64,000 nt of DNA from the NCBI GenBank assembly GCA_033764335.1, contig JANRJC010000012.1, positions 1 to 64,000 of the forward strand. The letters are read 5' to 3'. Below, one piece after another: positions 27,501-34,184 of the stretch. Numbering within the stretch: the first letter of the stretch is position 1; the number at the start of each line of letters is the position of its first letter. The translations under genes and the position numbers were made by a program. This stretch comes from JAGQVA01 sp033764335. Its GTDB lineage: Bacteria > Bacteroidota > Bacteroidia > J057. The notes under the pieces were generated by a model. It saw only the letters and a program-made list of their open reading frames with translations, had not been told where the DNA came from and made no database searches.

Positions 27501-28510
27501 TACGTGGCCGCATCTCCCGCCGAGCGGGAAAATGTATGGGAAACCGAAAGACTTTCCGTAATCTTTTCCCCCGAACCATCCCCAAAATTCCAACGATATC
27601 TTTCCGGAGCCGGGCCCGAAAATACTGCCGTAAACGAAACCGAACAAGCCTTGTCCGTCAACTCGAGTTCACTCTGCGAAATACCTGTAACTACCGGGCA
27701 TTCACCGGGTATCTGGCAAAAAACGGATGCCTGGTCTTTGCATTCTCCCGGACCATTGATGATGACCGTTACTTCATACGAAGCAGAATCCCCATCCGGT
27801 CTTTCAAAAATATGCAAAACCTCCGGTAACGTTGACTTCACAATTCCGGTTCCATCTCCAAAATCCCATAAATAATCGGTAGGGCTTCCTTCCGTCAATT
27901 CGACAGTAAAAACAACCTCTAGCTGGTTTGAAGTGAGGTTTCCGGGTTGCTGCCGTATTCCCAGAATTGCCGGACAGACCGTAGTTTCCGGTTCGGGCAC
28001 AAAAATCAGTATCAGCTTTCCGCTCATCGGGTATTTGCTGCGGGGCATTTTCGCCTCTGCGACAATAAACGTCCAGCCGGTTTTTTCGCCGGCGGTGCGC
28101 TCATTGGTGGCGTCAAGGGTTCGTTTTTCCTCAACCAAACGCCAGTGATCCCGAAGGATGACACTGCCGCCTTCTTCGATAAAAAACCCTTTAGAACGAT
28201 CCAATGCAACTCCGAAAACGCGGGTAGTTCTGGCCTCTTTTTGATTATTTACCCGAATCCTTTCGAAGTAATAACCCCCGATAACGGTAAAATAACGATC
28301 CGTGTCTTCCGGAGGTAATTCTGTATTTTCTACAATAGAATTTAGAAGAACATTTGTGTCGAAATCTTCCGGGGAAGGAGAAATACTGGTGGTAAAAATC
28401 ACCCCGTAGTCTTCAAATCCAGCGGTTTCATCCTGTGGGGTAATGGCACCGGAAGTAATGGTAGATCTTTCGGTGAGTCCGGAGGGAATGGGTATGGGAA
28501 TCAGTCTCAT
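21539..28510 (-). CDS. Giant PKD-repeat protein within the eCIS operon
   Basis: A 2323-residue protein with no signal peptide, lipobox or membrane segment. Residues 1 to about 180 form a unique domain (beta-rich, with RDHWRLVEEKRTL and GWTFIVAEAKM). The remainder is about 23 PKD-type beta-sandwich repeats of roughly 93 residues, each with a W-x-F/W-GDG core and a GPxxC...CP pair. It lies between the ParA and the AAA+ genes inside the eCIS operon (34 nt and 2 nt gaps), which marks it as a system component. PKD modules are usually extracellular adhesion or spacing units, so I infer a fibre or sleeve on the particle, released by lysis rather than by Sec. A cargo role is the main alternative. Confidence 0.85.
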   Translation of the reverse strand: MRLIPIPIPSGLTERSTITSGAITPQDETAGFEDYGVIFTTSISPSPEDFDTNVLLNSIVENTELPPEDTDRYFTVIGGYYFERIRVNNQKEARTTRVFGVALDRSKGFFIEEGGSVILRDHWRLVEEKRTLDATNERTAGEKTGWTFIVAEAKMPRSKYPMSGKLILIFVPEPETTVCPAILGIRQQPGNLTSNQLEVVFTVELTEGSPTDYLWDFGDGTGIVKSTLPEVLHIFERPDGDSASYEVTVIINGPGECKDQASVFCQIPGECPVVTGISQSELELTDKACSVSFTAVFSGPAPERYRWNFGDGSGEKITESLSVSHTFSRSAGDAATYEVELNTEGPGSCTGAAKTSVKVPAMIAEPQCPVFQKITYETSQQETQALAYTFTVHFEGPKPSQFLWSSGGKSDPFVTEEPVFTHVYKQPGGKPEKRVIQVVMEGPNSCYDSGELEFILPGVCPVIHEMNFELLTATGQRQEVQFRAFIEGPAADSYEWDFGDGTPKLTTDSAMPVHAYLRPAGKSAIYKVKVAAFGPGECFSEATLDCEIPGVCPHLTEIHQNPHEPSLAEYEVTFTVIYDGPVPTEFVWNFGDGSEKITVTEPSVTHKFQRPAGKPILLQVEVVGKGPGDCYAVLRDYCEIPGTCPVIDEVKIALAPLEEKTQKVTFTAQTHGPQPEKYTWDISDGSARVVTEGATLVHDFVRPAGKNRDYEVKLTINGPASCIDGKTVVVNIPGRCPEILSLKAVNEVLEPSQLPVLFTAETNDLKSDSYVWNFGDGSPEQTTAQPQIRYAFSRPVGRTVRYKTTVTGNGPDQCKASSSVSVDIPFVCPEITKIGFAAKTPTVSGMEVVFEAHLSLPEPLPKTFTWNFGDGSKEVITSLPKIAHLYARPAGDSANYVVVLITSGPDQCSSKGEITVSVPGICPVISDIQVITSLKTETFDVTLKPLVSGPAPDGYKVEWGDGLFRPEMLVQPPFANSYPRPLGEDQPVKIRIMSFGPGTCQSSREVDILIPAQCPVITNVRQTLVSQDLLTHTLRLEAVYEGPKPEKFTWDWLEGNEPQITTAPVNTHTFNRLAGTDQTLSVKITTQGPKNCGYTEIVPVLVPGSCPKITNVQKEILEAGADSQTWKLKVIYAGHQPESFTWNWGDGNKPEITTAPEVIHKYERKPGDDKTYIVSVVAKGPKNCENTGETIIEIPGVCPKLRKVNVVYSTPTKTQQPVSAEVAVDGPLPEIFYWNWGDGSPVEETPKPLATHKYERKPGDDKIYAIIVTAKGPESCQSGSSADVDIPGICPTILKVNTTYATVEPEYQEVKATLVLDGPAPGQFVWEWGDGTALTRTMVPEAIHRYRRLPGDAVSYTVQVMPEGPESCRCEESFEVFVPGICPQLKEIKAIMSRSEATTQQIRAMVVSTAAKPEKYFWNWGDGSDIQETSSAENHHDFRRPEGDDVSFKITVKTQGPGSCEQNIGTEVFVAGICPVIQKVNQSQTGLDKTTQKMKFSLIVDGPKPNSYSWNWGDGSKPITTTIPEAEHTFTRPMGDDRFFDMEVVVNGPGKKCVIPAQTRVKVSGVCPTVTEMKAESHYSARDYEEIRVSLSLDGPTPEKIRFDWGDGEEPTLQKEPVAIHKYRRLPGEDRKYFITARLKGPGSCENEAEVSVNVAGICPLITAVSAETSSEGILKKTLSFHITTDGPDPAFYEWNWGDGSKNEKTDKPYAEHEYTRPFGEDGNFIVAVTGFGPGKCNCSGQTTVKIEGVCPSLVSVSAEPLPPQGPDQAVWFTANLAEGPLPESYEWNWGDGTTDESAIPRVKHIYKRPFGENKTVSVSLTCRGPKACQSSSATTVVIQGWCSENIQFNHIRKALKPVSQEVEFTVVTDGPPPSGYVWEFGDGTPAVETRQPTMLYAYKRLPGDDRSYTASVTAKGPGPCSISSDQLIKVEGICPQIKNIDHQLIPSSDEKQSVRVWVTVEGPQEGVKYHWEWGDGTQAITDVPEAVHAWTRLYGKDQQFLVNVSLKGPESCGCNAITQVYIPGRCPKLIYRGTDFGEYNSEYQTVTVTFDIEGEGPESYSWYWGDGETFGSDGIIGTHTYRRPMQDTDYAVRVVANGPGYCAEEQCVVIQIEGSCPRITRLQTSYCGDSTEGQEIRIFAQTRREGNYQYEWNWGDGSRLEKTSEPVGKHFYRFGEGKPRDYQVSVTVTGKIHEPEADDCEPVFCGNTETTTVHIAGFCPAIVAVRPVLGKADRSSQWIKLIAITRGAIPNRYTWDWGDGSVRTTTSVPYAEHLFRKDPDGPRTYSVRVIAWGPASKKGGKECQTPYEVQIKMEGEEVRIDC
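21590..27978 (-). repeat. Array of about 23 PKD repeats
   Basis: Each repeat opens with a CP pair followed by a beta strand, has the PKD core (WNFGDG in the first part, WNWGDG later) and ends GPxxC plus a short linker. Repeats 3, 6 and 10 have degenerate cores (SSGGKS, ISDGS, WLEGN). Period is about 93 residues (280 nt). No obvious near-identical DNA copies are visible, so the array is old. Confidence 0.8.
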
Positions 28511-28544
28511 GGCCAGGGTGGTTTTACGAAAATTCGGTGAAAAA

Positions 28545-29312
28545 TTATTTATTCAGGCGCAGGAGGACTTCCTGAGCGAGTTGCATATAATCAAAAGCTC
28601 CATTGGAGGTATTATCAAAACGAAAGATATCCTGCCCCCATTCCTGCGCCTGCGCGAGGCTGATATTGGTGCGGATATTCGTTTCAAAAACCAGGCTGCC
28701 AAATTCGGCATTCAGTTGATCCAGAATATTTCGATTCATGGATTTTCGCGAGTCATAGCGAGTGAGGACAAAACCCAGAATTTTCAATTCGGGGTTGAGT
28801 TGTTTCCGCACCTTTTGAAACGTTTTCATAAAACTATGCACCCCTCGCAGTGGCAGAAATTCAGCCTGAAGCGGCATCAGGACATAGTCACTGGCGTTTA
28901 AAGCATTTACGGTCAGGAGGTTGATTGCCGGAGGACAGTCTATGACCAGAAAGTCGTATTTATTTTCCAGTGGTTGAAGCATGGTGCGCAGCACCTTTTC
29001 GCGGTTATAGACGCTGACGAGTTCAAGTTCGATCCCGGCGAGATCAAGCGAAGCCGGAATCAGCGGAAGATCGCCGGAAAACACAATCGCTTTATCAATA
29101 CCCGCCTCCTCTCCGTCAAATTCTTGCCGGAGAAGGTCGTAAAGATTAGGCTGAGGATCTTCAAACCCCAGCGCCTGAGTCATATTTGCCTGAGGGTCAA
29201 GGTCAAGGAGCAATACAGATTTCCCCAAGTGGCGGAGACCCGCCGCCAGGTTGATGGCCGTTGTGGTTTTCCCGGAACCGCCTTTCTGTATAGCAATGGA
29301 GAGAGTGATCAT
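28545..29312 (-). CDS. ParA/MinD-family ATPase in the eCIS operon
   Basis: A 255-residue ParA-type ATPase. The deviant Walker A KGGSGKTT lies at residues 10-17, followed by the switch region LLDLDPQANMT, FLVIDCPPAIN and the RYDSRKSMNR specificity region. ParA proteins form dimers on DNA or membranes and move cargo, such as plasmids, chromosomes or large complexes. No ParB gene, parS site or plasmid functions are visible here. It is flanked 15 nt and 34 nt away by the eCIS core gene and the PKD gene on the same strand. I infer a role in positioning or sorting of particles or of the PKD protein, rather than DNA segregation. Confidence 0.88.
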   Translation of the reverse strand: MITLSIAIQKGGSGKTTTAINLAAGLRHLGKSVLLLDLDPQANMTQALGFEDPQPNLYDLLRQEFDGEEAGIDKAIVFSGDLPLIPASLDLAGIELELVSVYNREKVLRTMLQPLENKYDFLVIDCPPAINLLTVNALNASDYVLMPLQAEFLPLRGVHSFMKTFQKVRKQLNPELKILGFVLTRYDSRKSMNRNILDQLNAEFGSLVFETNIRTNISLAQAQEWGQDIFRFDNTSNGAFDYMQLAQEVLLRLNK

Positions 29313-29327
29313 GGATTCTATTAATTT

Positions 29328-29933
29328 TTATTGGCCTCCGCCCTGCTGCACCACATGGGTAAGTTCATGGGCAAGGAGTTCTTTGCCACCGGAGGAATTA
29401 GGGTCGTATTTTCCGCTGTTAAAGTAAATGTCTTTGCCGTGGGTAAAGGCTTGGGCGTTCAGTTCCTGATTCATCTGCACGGACTGGCTGTCGGTATGAA
29501 CTTTTACTCCGCTAAAATCGCTGCCAAATGCGGATTGCATTTCCGTCTGGGTATTTGATGGAAGGTTTGTCCCACCGCCTTTGTTGTTTTCTAGGCTGCG
29601 CTGAATGTCGTCGCTGGCGTATTCGGTCTTGCCTTCGCCTTTCATCTGTACCGGCGACTGATACATTTGGTCTTCGTCGTCCACAAATCCTTCGGAGTAA
29701 TCCCGAATATTGCGGAGTTGAAGTTCCGGTTTTTTCTGCACGGTTTCTTCTTCCTCTTCACAGTCTGCACATTTTCGCTGAATCACTCGCTGAGCCATCG
29801 CGTCGGCTTCCTGCTCGTACTTGTCATTGGGCTGGCCGACAGTGAGTTTAGGTTGAATCGTTACCGGAGAAAAAAAATTTCCGGAAACTTTCCCATCCCA
29901 TTGGTTTTCGTTTCGTTTTACCGATGTTTTCAT
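29328..29933 (-). CDS. DUF4157 (eCIS core) protein without toxin domain
   Basis: A 201-residue protein ending in the eCIS core domain: FGSDFSGVKVHTDSQS, AQAFTHGKDIYFNSG and the zincin-like HELTHVVQQ at residues near 187-195. The N-terminal part has the usual low-complexity linker with EQEADAMAQRV and a CADCEEEEE motif. In most eCIS loci this domain is an N-terminal leader fused to a toxin; here the protein stops GGGQ just after the core. Start taken at the ATG 29931-29933; a longer frame would overlap the tape-measure stop. It may act as a loading or processing factor for cargo encoded elsewhere. Confidence 0.9.
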   Translation of the reverse strand: MKTSVKRNENQWDGKVSGNFFSPVTIQPKLTVGQPNDKYEQEADAMAQRVIQRKCADCEEEEETVQKKPELQLRNIRDYSEGFVDDEDQMYQSPVQMKGEGKTEYASDDIQRSLENNKGGGTNLPSNTQTEMQSAFGSDFSGVKVHTDSQSVQMNQELNAQAFTHGKDIYFNSGKYDPNSSGGKELLAHELTHVVQQGGGQ

Positions 29934-29944
29934 ATCTTTATTTT

Positions 29945-31501
29945 TTAAGCCCAGTCCACGCCCAACATATCCGGCATCCACGATAATTTAATTTTACTGA
30001 TTCCCCACGGGAGTTTTCCGAGGAGAATGTCCTGCGTTTTTTGTTCTACTACCAGTCGCCAACCGTTCGATGTTAAGGTCAATTTCCCCTCTCGTAAAAG
30101 GAAATTGTACCGCAATCCATCCGGGCCAGTGTTTTTTAATGCTTTCCAATGGCCTAAAACAGCCTGCAAAAGTTCTTCCGATTCTTCGGTCTCTGCTTCG
30201 GTCAGTGAAAGGTTTTTTTCTACCGGCACTGACAAAGGCAACCCGCACAATATTTTGTTCAGGCTCAGTTCGTGTTCCGGAGTTTCCGTTTTTCCGGAAG
30301 CCAAGTACTGAATCAGAAAAATTGCTCGATGCCGGTTATTTTCATCGCTAAACTTACCTTGTTCGGTGAGTTTTAAAGCCTGGAAAAGATGGGGTAAAAA
30401 CGGATGTAGCAAAACCAAACCTGCATTTCCAATAAAAATTTCGGTTCCGCTTTCCGGAAGGTCTTGTGAAAATTTTTCGGGTTTTTCCCAGGGAACAAAC
30501 GGGTCTTTGTTTTTGTCTTTTGCCTTCAGAGACGGCAAAATTTCTGTTTGTTCTTCTGTAGGGTTTGCACTTCTCGATGAGGAAAAAGTCTTTTGTCCCG
30601 TTTGTTTTTTCCAATTTTCCCAAAGGTTGAGAAGAATCGGACGAAGGTAGGTTTCGTCAAAGTGATGGGAGGGTTTTCCTTCCAGGATAAACTCGAGCAG
30701 TTGTTTCAAAAAATCGGGGTAGGAAATGCGGAATTTTTGGGAGAAAATCGAAATAAACCGGTGGCAAAACACACGGTCGGGAGCATCAGACATATTTCCA
30801 TTGAGAATGATTTCCCACACGGTCAAATGGAAAACAGCGCGAATTGCAGCGGCGTCCCATCGGCGGTTTTTTCCGGCCAGTCTCACCAATTCTACCCATG
30901 CGTTTTCGTTTTGGGTAAGGGTTTCGGGGAAAGAATAATTGCCCTCCTTTAAAAAAACGGCTAATATTTCCGGTCCAAACTGCAACAGAAGCCTTTCTCT
31001 TGCCAGTGGATTTTTTTTCAGTAAGACAAGGATTTTTTTTAGGGATTCCGGGTTTTGATTTAAATTATCCCTTACATATTTTTCCCATTCCGAGCGATTC
31101 TCTCGATTTTCCCACCAGGGTAAAAAACCATTTTCGAGAAAGTAAATAAGGCTTTCCGTCAGGCTCTGGCTAACCCGGAACGAACCATGGCCCGGCGGGG
31201 GGTTAGTATTGGTGAGCCGGACGATCTGTTCTCTCAGTTCCTGCTCCAGTTTCGGCAGAATCTGTTCGACGAGGGATCCCGAAATCCGGGTCGGGTCAAT
31301 TTTTCCTAAATCTATTTCCAAATGTTCGAGCCTTATGACCGTGTCAGGCCCTACCAACCGGTCAAACAAACTTTCCAATCGCGGTAACACTTCATTGCGG
31401 AATACAAAACTCACCTCCTGCTGGAGGGTAAAAACATCGGATCCGGGAGCTACCTGGAGTTCGACAATTTGTTTTCCAATAATGTGTTTTTGATCTGACA
31501 T
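29945..31501 (-). CDS. eCIS tape-measure protein (Afp14-like)
   Basis: A 518-residue protein of the CIS_TMP family, which sets the tube length. Signs are the N-terminal EVLPRLESLFDRLVGPDTVIRLEHLEIDLG, the long helical middle and the family C-terminus with LQAVLGHWKALKNTGPDG, then LLGKLPWGISKIKLSWMPDMLGVDW. Relative to Afp14 it is short, so a correspondingly short tube can be inferred only if length scales simply, which is not certain. It lies between the 887-residue protein (19 nt) and the eCIS core gene (11 nt). Confidence 0.85.
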   Translation of the reverse strand: MSDQKHIIGKQIVELQVAPGSDVFTLQQEVSFVFRNEVLPRLESLFDRLVGPDTVIRLEHLEIDLGKIDPTRISGSLVEQILPKLEQELREQIVRLTNTNPPPGHGSFRVSQSLTESLIYFLENGFLPWWENRENRSEWEKYVRDNLNQNPESLKKILVLLKKNPLARERLLLQFGPEILAVFLKEGNYSFPETLTQNENAWVELVRLAGKNRRWDAAAIRAVFHLTVWEIILNGNMSDAPDRVFCHRFISIFSQKFRISYPDFLKQLLEFILEGKPSHHFDETYLRPILLNLWENWKKQTGQKTFSSSRSANPTEEQTEILPSLKAKDKNKDPFVPWEKPEKFSQDLPESGTEIFIGNAGLVLLHPFLPHLFQALKLTEQGKFSDENNRHRAIFLIQYLASGKTETPEHELSLNKILCGLPLSVPVEKNLSLTEAETEESEELLQAVLGHWKALKNTGPDGLRYNFLLREGKLTLTSNGWRLVVEQKTQDILLGKLPWGISKIKLSWMPDMLGVDWA

Positions 31502-31520
31502 TCAGTGATTTAACCTGTTT

Positions 31521-34184
31521 TTATTTCAACAACCGGTTGATCTGTTCGATAATATTTGCATCTGAACTCTTCTTCAGTGCAGGAGCATTCCATGTCTTTT
31601 TAAGTGCAGAACCGGACTGGCCGTATTCAGAAAGGACTTCTATTTCTGCGGTTATTACCTCGCGGGCATCCGAAGGTAAGGAAGTGGGCGTTGTCTCTAC
31701 CAGGCGATCCAGATAGGCCAAAAACACCAGTTCGATCATCTGACGGTAATCTTGTTCTTTTTGCCCGTCGGCACGTTTATACACTGACTTCAGTTTGCCT
31801 AATGTATCTTTGAAAGTTGCAGTAAGAGTGGCAGCCTGAAGTTTGTCGTCACTAATAAACTCCTGAACCGATTGATAGGTGCGGTTTCGCTGATAATCAC
31901 CCTTTTTGTTCATCGCAAAAACTACTTTTACCCGGCTTTGTCGCCGTTCCTCGGTAATTTCTTCGCTTTTGGCGGTTTTGGCAGGGGGGACGATTTTTTC
32001 CTCTTCAACCAGAAATCCTCGTGTGCGAACTTCCGGTTCGGTTTGCTCCATTACCGGGTATAAAATCAATTCTACCCATTGTCCTTTCGCCGTAGCCATC
32101 GCGGTAGTTGTTCCCATGTACAGCCGATTGTCTTTACGGGCAGTTCCGGTAATTTCATAACCTACTTTTTCAGTAAGTCCTTCAAATGAAACAATGCCTT
32201 CACGGGTAGAACCGTCTCCTTTGGTTTGATTGGGCGTGGTTTTCGAAGCTAAGACGGTCTTTTCTCCTTTTTTCCGAAGTTCTACGGTCGCATCTCCGAA
32301 ATAATATTTTTCTTCATCGAAAACATGAACCTCCATTTTTGCCCGTGGCTCTGAATAATAGGTCTGATCCACCGACTCCAAATCGAGGCAACAGGATAAT
32401 TTTCCTTTGAGGGTAAAATCGGCAACCACCACATCATCATCAAACCCTGGACACTTAGGATCGGCAAGCAGGATCAGTGTGTCTCCGGGGGCTACTCCAC
32501 TGAGGTGTTCCATACCTGTGAGGTGAGTTACATAATCTTTATACAATAACGGATTGGGAATGGGATCGCGGAGTTCGTCCACCGAGGTCGAAAGATAAAA
32601 CAACACCACATCAAAATCGAGGTTATGTATCAACCGCGCAGACTTCAGAAAGTCCATCACTTCGCCCGGCGTTTTACCAATATGGCCTTCTATCTGGAAA
32701 AATGATTTTTGCCGGAGATCAAAATACAGGGGATTTTGAGCATAAGCATCAGGCTTTAATTTCGGGTTTTGATGAAAGGTCAGTGGTTCTTCCGGGGTAC
32801 ATTTCATTGCTGGCTGCCATACTTCGGGAAAGGAAAGCAGGGGGTTTGTATTTTCCTGCCAGTTGTAGTAAAAAGGAATGGCTCGTTCTCCTAAGGGATA
32901 AAAACCCGTCTGGCCGGGCGTAATACGGATATCCGGCACGCGGGAAAGGTCACCGTAGGTGGTTACGGTTTCGGCGTCAAAATAGCCGACCATATAGAGA
33001 ATCCGAAGAAATAGTCTCCGGGTTTTCTCCCAATCCTGATACATCTGATTTTTTACAGCCGAAGGTTGAAATACATGGCGATAGGTAGTACCGTCGGGTT
33101 TTTGGGAGGATTCAAAGCGGCGCACCATAAGATGCCGGGGGAAGTCTGAAGGACCTTTACACGACTGCACCAACTGACACCAGGCAACTTCAAATTCATT
33201 TATTCCCACTACCAGATCGCGGATAAAGTCGTAGTGATACTGATTATAATCGCTTGCATCTTTGCCCTCAGGAAAAATATGGGTCAGCCTTTCCAGCAAT
33301 TCAATCACGGGGTCGTCTCCGCTGTTTCGGCCCACAATTTCCCAGAGGTCTTCTTTTTTCACCTGAAGGAAATTCCGAAGTTCATCGTGCCGACGGTATT
33401 TATCCAAAACGTCCCGAAGGTGTGAGAGCGTTTTGAGAATAATCAGGCCGTAAGCATGGCGAATGTCATCCGTTCGGGTAATGGTCGAAAGTGGGTATAT
33501 TGTATCCAAACCGTCCTCCGGCTTCGGTTGGGGAAGAGCCGTATGGAATCGCGGAATATGAATCATTCGGGCACTCAGCGGGCTGTTTTTGGGGATTCCG
33601 GAAAGATCTGTTTCGTGCACCAGTAATACCTTTACCGTCAGGCGGATACGAGAGCCTTTGTTGCTGCAATCGGTGGTACGGCAAGATTTAAGGCTTTCAT
33701 CCATCGGTTCGATATATACCACCAGTATATGGTTGCGCACGTATTGCTCTTCCAGTGGAAAGATTTTTTCCGGTTCTTTTTTTACTTCAATGTCCACAAG
33801 ATCGGCCTGATCCGGAACCAATTCATAAACCGGTTTTTTGGCATCGCGCCAGTGAGGATAGTCAATGGTTTTATCTCCGTCGCGGTCTATACCTTCATAC
33901 AGCCTGTATTGGGAAAATGTGGCAGGCTCCATCTCGAGGAGATAGCCCTCGGAAGTAATGCCCAGTCCGCCGCTAAGCGCAATAACATGGAGTTCCTGAT
34001 CCAGTTTTTTTTCTGTGGCAGAATAATTGGCATGAAGCCCGCAGACGATTCCGGTACCAATGAGTCGGTTGCGGGTAAGCCTTCCCTGCTCATCGAGAAA
34101 GGAACGAAGTTCGTTGAGTTGACTATCGGTCAATACCTGATTGGGTACAAAGCTGGGATAATAATTCTGTATGCGGGTGCTCAT
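31521..34184 (-). CDS. Conserved eCIS protein of unknown function, 887 residues
   Basis: A large protein without signal peptide, in the position between the two baseplate genes and the tape measure. The N-terminus NYYPSFVPNQVLTDSQLNEL and the GGLGITSEGYLLEM segment are characteristic of proteins seen in Bacteroidota eCIS loci. Around residues 620-720 a beta-sandwich module of carboxypeptidase-regulatory/Cna type is visible (GDATVELRKKG, VSFEGLTEKVGYEI). The last 130 residues are helical. Its start overlaps the second baseplate gene's stop by 4 nt, so it is translationally coupled. I infer a baseplate or fibre-attachment role; a surface decoration role is the alternative. Confidence 0.7.
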   Translation of the reverse strand: MSTRIQNYYPSFVPNQVLTDSQLNELRSFLDEQGRLTRNRLIGTGIVCGLHANYSATEKKLDQELHVIALSGGLGITSEGYLLEMEPATFSQYRLYEGIDRDGDKTIDYPHWRDAKKPVYELVPDQADLVDIEVKKEPEKIFPLEEQYVRNHILVVYIEPMDESLKSCRTTDCSNKGSRIRLTVKVLLVHETDLSGIPKNSPLSARMIHIPRFHTALPQPKPEDGLDTIYPLSTITRTDDIRHAYGLIILKTLSHLRDVLDKYRRHDELRNFLQVKKEDLWEIVGRNSGDDPVIELLERLTHIFPEGKDASDYNQYHYDFIRDLVVGINEFEVAWCQLVQSCKGPSDFPRHLMVRRFESSQKPDGTTYRHVFQPSAVKNQMYQDWEKTRRLFLRILYMVGYFDAETVTTYGDLSRVPDIRITPGQTGFYPLGERAIPFYYNWQENTNPLLSFPEVWQPAMKCTPEEPLTFHQNPKLKPDAYAQNPLYFDLRQKSFFQIEGHIGKTPGEVMDFLKSARLIHNLDFDVVLFYLSTSVDELRDPIPNPLLYKDYVTHLTGMEHLSGVAPGDTLILLADPKCPGFDDDVVVADFTLKGKLSCCLDLESVDQTYYSEPRAKMEVHVFDEEKYYFGDATVELRKKGEKTVLASKTTPNQTKGDGSTREGIVSFEGLTEKVGYEITGTARKDNRLYMGTTTAMATAKGQWVELILYPVMEQTEPEVRTRGFLVEEEKIVPPAKTAKSEEITEERRQSRVKVVFAMNKKGDYQRNRTYQSVQEFISDDKLQAATLTATFKDTLGKLKSVYKRADGQKEQDYRQMIELVFLAYLDRLVETTPTSLPSDAREVITAEIEVLSEYGQSGSALKKTWNAPALKKSSDANIIEQINRLLK

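Noticed and set aside
21590..27978. CRISPR-like or satellite DNA array
   Set aside because: The periodicity is at protein level (PKD domains); the DNA copies are too diverged and too long to be CRISPR.
28545..29312. ParA as evidence of an integrated plasmid
   Set aside because: No ParB, replication gene, origin repeats or transfer genes are nearby, and the gene is embedded in the eCIS operon.
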